From NCBI RefSeq assembly GCF_007830595.1, contig NZ_VLLD01000010.1: 64,000 nucleotides of DNA; one strand, written 5' to 3'. Position numbers and translations under genes: made by a program. This document shows, piece after piece, positions 61,071-64,000 of this stretch (the first letter of the stretch is position 1; every line of letters starts with the position of its first letter). Source of the DNA: Treponema_B putidum. Lineage in GTDB: Bacteria > Spirochaetota > Spirochaetia > Treponematales > Treponemataceae. The notes beneath the pieces are model-generated. The model did no database searches, was not told where the DNA came from, and was given only the letters and a program-made list of their open reading frames with translations.

Positions 61071-61188
61071 GTAATGTAGTATTTTAGATAAACAAGAAAA
61101 GCCCCTCCCGCTGCAAAAAAGTTTAAACTGCAAAAAAATTTAAACTTTTTGTAGACTTTTTAAAATTTTATGTGATATATTATTATAT
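60621..61188 (+). repeat. Direct repeat copy B
   Basis: 568 bp matching 53642-54192. It differs by scattered substitutions (about seven amino-acid changes in 150) and one 17-bp tandem duplication in the trailing region (CTGCAAAAAAGTTTAAA twice). Confidence 0.95.
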
Positions 61189-61202
61189 AGCGGGTATAAT
61201 TT

Positions 61203-61964
61203 ATGGAATTAAAACTACAAAAAGCAAATCATAATCTTAAAGAAATTTTAAAAGACGGCCTTATTTATAATATCATTTTATTTTCTCCCAATAAACCTAA
61301 AACACCCCCCGGAGTAACCTATATTCCTTCCAATGAAGTTATCAGACAAAGTCTTGAAAACTCTTTAAAGTGGAAAGGCTGCTGGTATAGTAAGATAATG
61401 GAGAATGATGAAGAAACTTATCTTTTATATAATTATACGCTGCCTCATTTAAGCTTTTATTCCCTTGTACAAGACTATAAAAAAGAATACTTTATTGTAG
61501 CTCAAAATGAATCTTCAGAATTAATTTATTATCTTTACAAGGTTGAACCTAAATATCCTCCATTTAAGCTTACAAAGGAAGAAGCTGCAAAATTAAAAGA
61601 ACGCCGTTCCTTTGAGCTCATATATCGGGGGAAATCTCTTAAGGAGCTGCACTCTCATCATAATGACGCGGCTCTAAAACTTATAGAAGAAAAAGATGTC
61701 GCAGAAGGAGCTTTTGTATATACGCAAAAAATAATGGAGCTGTATTCGGAAGGTCCAGGTATTTCTCTTGAGCAGGGAAAGGAAGATATAGCTGAGATGG
61801 TATCGACACAGCCTAATGAATGGATGGGCTCATATTTTAGAAGAAACAAGGTCCAGTGGGGAGGCGAAGAACGCTGGAAGAGAAATGATAAAGCCGAAGG
61901 CTCCAGACTGAAAATCTACCGTTTCGGATCAATGTGCTTTTCTTTTAATTTTTCTAAAAAATAA
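61203..61964 (+). CDS. Conserved-looking hypothetical protein
   Basis: 253 residues, no family recognised. N-terminal ~110 residues: MELKLQKANHNLKEILKD, GVTYIPSNEVIRQSLENSLK; middle EAAKLKERRSFELIYRGKSL; the C-terminal part has GSYFRRNKVQWGGEERWKRN. No signal peptide or membrane segment. A TATATT at 61177-61182 may serve as -10. A deleted paralogue remains at 54191-54246, so the gene existed next to addA in two copies. It is the natural neighbour of addA if the intervening 7 kb is removed. Confidence 0.65.
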   Translation: MELKLQKANHNLKEILKDGLIYNIILFSPNKPKTPPGVTYIPSNEVIRQSLENSLKWKGCWYSKIMENDEETYLLYNYTLPHLSFYSLVQDYKKEYFIVAQNESSELIYYLYKVEPKYPPFKLTKEEAAKLKERRSFELIYRGKSLKELHSHHNDAALKLIEEKDVAEGAFVYTQKIMELYSEGPGISLEQGKEDIAEMVSTQPNEWMGSYFRRNKVQWGGEERWKRNDKAEGSRLKIYRFGSMCFSFNFSKK

Positions 61965-62038
61965 TAGGAAAGTAGGTGAAGAAGTTGAGCTTGAGTCATT
62001 CAAAATTCCAGCTGCTTCCCTATATTTTGATTTTAGTG

Positions 62039-62044
62039 TATGAT
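62039..62044 (+). promoter_or_regulatory. -10 element of the TrmH-family gene
   Basis: TATGAT, 6 nt before ATG 62051; -35 (TTCCCT at 62016-62021) is poor. Confidence 0.35.
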
Positions 62045-62050
62045 AAATTC

Positions 62051-62818
62051 ATGGGTAAAAAATTTGAAAAAGAATTGCCGGTTTGCGGTTTTGAAAGCTG
62101 TCTTGCTTTAGCAAAATATCATCCCGAAAAAATTTCCCGTTTGTTTTTTTCGGAAAAAAGAGCAAAACATTTCGGCGAGGTTTGTAAATATTTAGCTTCC
62201 AATAAAAGGTTATATAGAATAGTTTCCGAGGATGAATTGGAGAAGCTGTCGGAATCGGTTCACCATCAGGGTGTAACGGCTATGATTTTTGAACCTGAAA
62301 TTCCTATTTTAAAGCATGAGGAAATAAACCTTTGGGCTCAAAATAAAGAACACGCTTTAATGCTCGATGAAATAGGCAATGCAAATAACTTGGGTGCAAT
62401 TATACGGAGCGCGGCTTTTTTCGGTATAAAAAACATAGTTTTAACAAAGGAAGATAAACAGGCATCTATCACAACCTCAGCCTACAGGGTTGCACAGGGC
62501 GGAATGGAATTTGTAAAAATCTTTAAGGTTTCATCGACGGCTTGGTTTTTGAGGCAATGCCGTGGAAGGCTTACCTGTATAGGCACTGACTTAAAAGCTC
62601 ACCATGAAATAGCCGACATGGGAAGATTGGTAGAAAAGGATGAATCTTGCGTGATTGTCTTAGGAAATGAAGAGAGGGGAATAAGTGAAGAAGCCAAAAA
62701 ACTTTGTGTCCATCTTGTAAAAATAAAGGGAAGCGGCAATGTGGAAAGCTTAAATGTTGCCCAAGCCGCAACCCTTTTTTGTCATTCTCTTAGTGCAATA
62801 AATCTTCAATCTTTTTAA
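62051..62818 (+). CDS. SpoU/TrmH-family RNA 2'-O-methyltransferase
   Basis: About 255 residues. N-terminal substrate-binding region (VCGFESCLALAKYHPEKISRLFF) as in rRNA/tRNA methylases. SPOUT knot motifs: 1 DEIGNANNLGAIIRSAAFFG, 2 CVIVLGNEERGISEE, 3 IKGSGNVESLNVAQAATLF. Methylates a ribose in rRNA or tRNA; the site is not readable. I start at ATG 62051; GTG 61976 would add 25 atypical residues, though AGGAA precedes it. The 3' end overlaps the convergent gene by 29 nt. Confidence 0.9.
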   Translation: MGKKFEKELPVCGFESCLALAKYHPEKISRLFFSEKRAKHFGEVCKYLASNKRLYRIVSEDELEKLSESVHHQGVTAMIFEPEIPILKHEEINLWAQNKEHALMLDEIGNANNLGAIIRSAAFFGIKNIVLTKEDKQASITTSAYRVAQGGMEFVKIFKVSSTAWFLRQCRGRLTCIGTDLKAHHEIADMGRLVEKDESCVIVLGNEERGISEEAKKLCVHLVKIKGSGNVESLNVAQAATLFCHSLSAINLQSF

Positions 62819-63317
62819 TTACATATTCTTTTAAAGGAAGACCTGCAATCTTAATATCTTTAGGATCTTCATAATTCGGAATAAGTTTAAAGAAATTTAT
62901 ATAAATTTTATTCCCCTTTATATAAAATTCTTCTGCATGGGCAGGGATAAATATAAGTTCTATTTCATCGAATTTTGTAGAGGGTTTATACTTTTCGATG
63001 ATCTCCTCAAGGTTTAAGGTCTTAATCGGTGCCATCATGTTATGCATGGTCTGTAAGTCTTCTAAAATCCACATATTGTTATTCCAAAAACGGCTCTCAC
63101 TCATAGTGCGGTTATTCAGCTTTTCTCTGTTGGAAATTGCAGACATAACCCTCCGCACGGAATCCTTAGAAAAGTCGTCGCCATAGACAACTTCCATTTG
63201 CGGCTTTTCGGCAATACTCATAAAGTAATCGTCTCCCATCTTATCCTTTGAAGCTACGCTTTCCCAAAAGAAAACCATCATTTCCAAAACATCAAAATCA
63301 ATTTTTATATTTTTCAT
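62790..63317 (-). CDS. Hypothetical protein
   Basis: 175 residues, GGAGG before the ATG. MKNIKIDFDVLEMMVFFWES at the N-terminus; middle FSKDSVRRVMSAISNREKLN; C-terminal EFYIKGNKIYINFFKLIPNYED and LKEYVIKKIEDLLH. Soluble, no known motif. Could be a Treponema-specific family. Its 3' end overlaps the methyltransferase gene. Confidence 0.6.
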   Translation of the reverse strand: MKNIKIDFDVLEMMVFFWESVASKDKMGDDYFMSIAEKPQMEVVYGDDFSKDSVRRVMSAISNREKLNNRTMSESRFWNNNMWILEDLQTMHNMMAPIKTLNLEEIIEKYKPSTKFDEIELIFIPAHAEEFYIKGNKIYINFFKLIPNYEDPKDIKIAGLPLKEYVIKKIEDLLH

Positions 63318-63456
63318 AAAAACCTCCGGAATAATTTTTTAACCAATGAAGAGTGTACATCTATTACCGTTTTTTTTCAATGAGGGGTAACTAAAAATAT
63401 GATAGAGACGTTACAGAGCATTTAAAAAAAATGAAATTTTTAAGGTACGCTATAGC

Positions 63457-64000
63457 CTATAATTTTTCAATCTCTTTTTCAGAAAGCCCTGTGATTGTAT
63501 AAATATCCTCAAGCGGATAATTCATGTTTTTCATGATTTTTGCTGTTTCAAGGGCTTTTTGATGTGATCCCTCAGCTCGGCCTTCAGCCCGTCCTTCGGT
63601 TAATCCTATACTTTTTCCTTCGGCTCTGCCTTCCGCTAAACCCTCAGCCAAGCCTTCTCTTCTAGCTTCGCTGCGCTCATCTTCCACATACATCCGGTAT
63701 TTTTCGTCAGAGAGTTCTATTGCCATTCGCCTCTCTTCATCAGTTACCCTAAAGAGTGTTGCTTCTGCCATTTTTATACCCTCCTCTAAGCTGCACAATT
63801 TTTCCAACATTCCGCTTTTTTTGTCTTCTTCATAGTTGGCTAAAAACCTTATCCAAAAGTCTTTTAAGTTATACTCTTCCAATCTCTTTTTCATAGTATA
63901 ACCTATTAGCTCATTTAATTCAACATAAAGATATTGAATTATAGAGCTCTCAGGCATTTTTACCGGCTCTGCGTTTTTAGGAACATCGCAGCCGAAAACT
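63457..64000 (-). CDS. Rpn/PD-(D/E)XK nuclease-family 'putative transposase', 5' end outside window
   Basis: The frame is open to the window edge; only the C-terminal ~180 residues are seen. EEYNLKDFWIRFLANYEE and the region ~RVTDEERRMAIELSDEKYRMY match the C-terminal part of the T. denticola-type conserved putative transposase/Rpn family. A low-complexity tract follows (EGLAEGLAEGRAEG, EGRAEGRAEGS), then the typical end NYPLEDIYTITGLSEKEIEKL. The nuclease domain lies outside. Rpn proteins are recombination-promoting nucleases. Together with 60401, two such nuclease-related genes lie in the last 4 kb. Confidence 0.75.
   Translation of the reverse strand, partial: VFGCDVPKNAEPVKMPESSIIQYLYVELNELIGYTMKKRLEEYNLKDFWIRFLANYEEDKKSGMLEKLCSLEEGIKMAEATLFRVTDEERRMAIELSDEKYRMYVEDERSEARREGLAEGLAEGRAEGKSIGLTEGRAEGRAEGSHQKALETAKIMKNMNYPLEDIYTITGLSEKEIEKL

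Noticed and set aside
1..64000. tRNA, rRNA, complete insertion sequences, replication origin
   Set aside because: No cloverleaf with a TTCGA-type arm, no rRNA-like sequence, no transposase with terminal inverted repeats and no DnaA-box cluster was seen by eye. Only remnants (36188, 60401) and a partial Rpn-type gene hint at mobile DNA.

Overview
The window looks like an oral/host-associated Treponema, very probably T. denticola or a close relative. The basis is the low-GC codon use, a 1395-residue type II-A Cas9 (the length I recall for T. denticola Cas9), BspA-like leucine-rich repeats, a Rpn/PD-(D/E)XK 'putative transposase' protein and spirochaete-like gene content. No database search was possible, so the species call rests on recall.

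Layout. 1-4.6 kb: end of thyX, a KtrB-KtrA potassium-uptake operon with a small membrane protein, and a VapBC toxin-antitoxin pair. 4.6-14.2 kb: an ABC exporter and a MoxR ATPase on the plus strand. These face a minus-strand run recQ > DUF1538 membrane protein > tandem P-II protein > two CorC/HlyC-type CBS membrane proteins. 14.3-20.9 kb: a complete type II-A CRISPR-Cas locus (antisense tracrRNA, cas9-cas1-cas2-csn2 with overlapping ends, array promoter, four-repeat array). 21-25.6 kb: an accessory patch with an HTH protein, an ABC exporter and a decayed AlwI-like restriction-modification system. 25.7-28.9 kb: murD, a second PIN-domain toxin-antitoxin pair and a membrane-anchored alpha/beta hydrolase. 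29-36 kb: a five-gene minus-strand operon with a ferric-iron-type ABC importer (permease, ATPase), a glycosyltransferase and a two-subunit ABC exporter. 36-41.9 kb: a diguanylate cyclase, NADH oxidase, an overlooked 47-residue ORF with its own promoter, murB and cysS. 42-47.7 kb: an ECF sigma/anti-sigma/transglutaminase operon and a second potassium system (TrkA-TrkH). 47.8-54.1 kb: an AddB/AddA-like helicase-nuclease pair.

The most interesting segment is 54.2-60.6 kb. It holds a candidate RiPP locus: a 40-residue precursor in which each of its three cysteines has an acidic residue four positions downstream (CX3D/CX3E, the ranthipeptide pattern), a small unknown protein, a long hairpin, a radical SAM/SPASM maturase with a PqqD-like front end, an amidohydrolase and a signal-less LRR protein. 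The locus starts from a near-consensus promoter followed by a leaderless-looking short ORF with a C9 tract. It lies between two ~0.55-kb direct repeats made of the 3' end of addA, a layout suggesting gain or loss by recombination. The window ends with a SpoU/TrmH methyltransferase, a hypothetical protein and a truncated Rpn-type nuclease gene.

A pattern across the window: several genes (moxR, murD, recQ, murB, trkA, addB, trmH) have a -10-like hexamer only 6-11 nt before the ATG and no Shine-Dalgarno, as expected for leaderless or nearly leaderless mRNAs. Other genes here have clear AGGAG-type sites.
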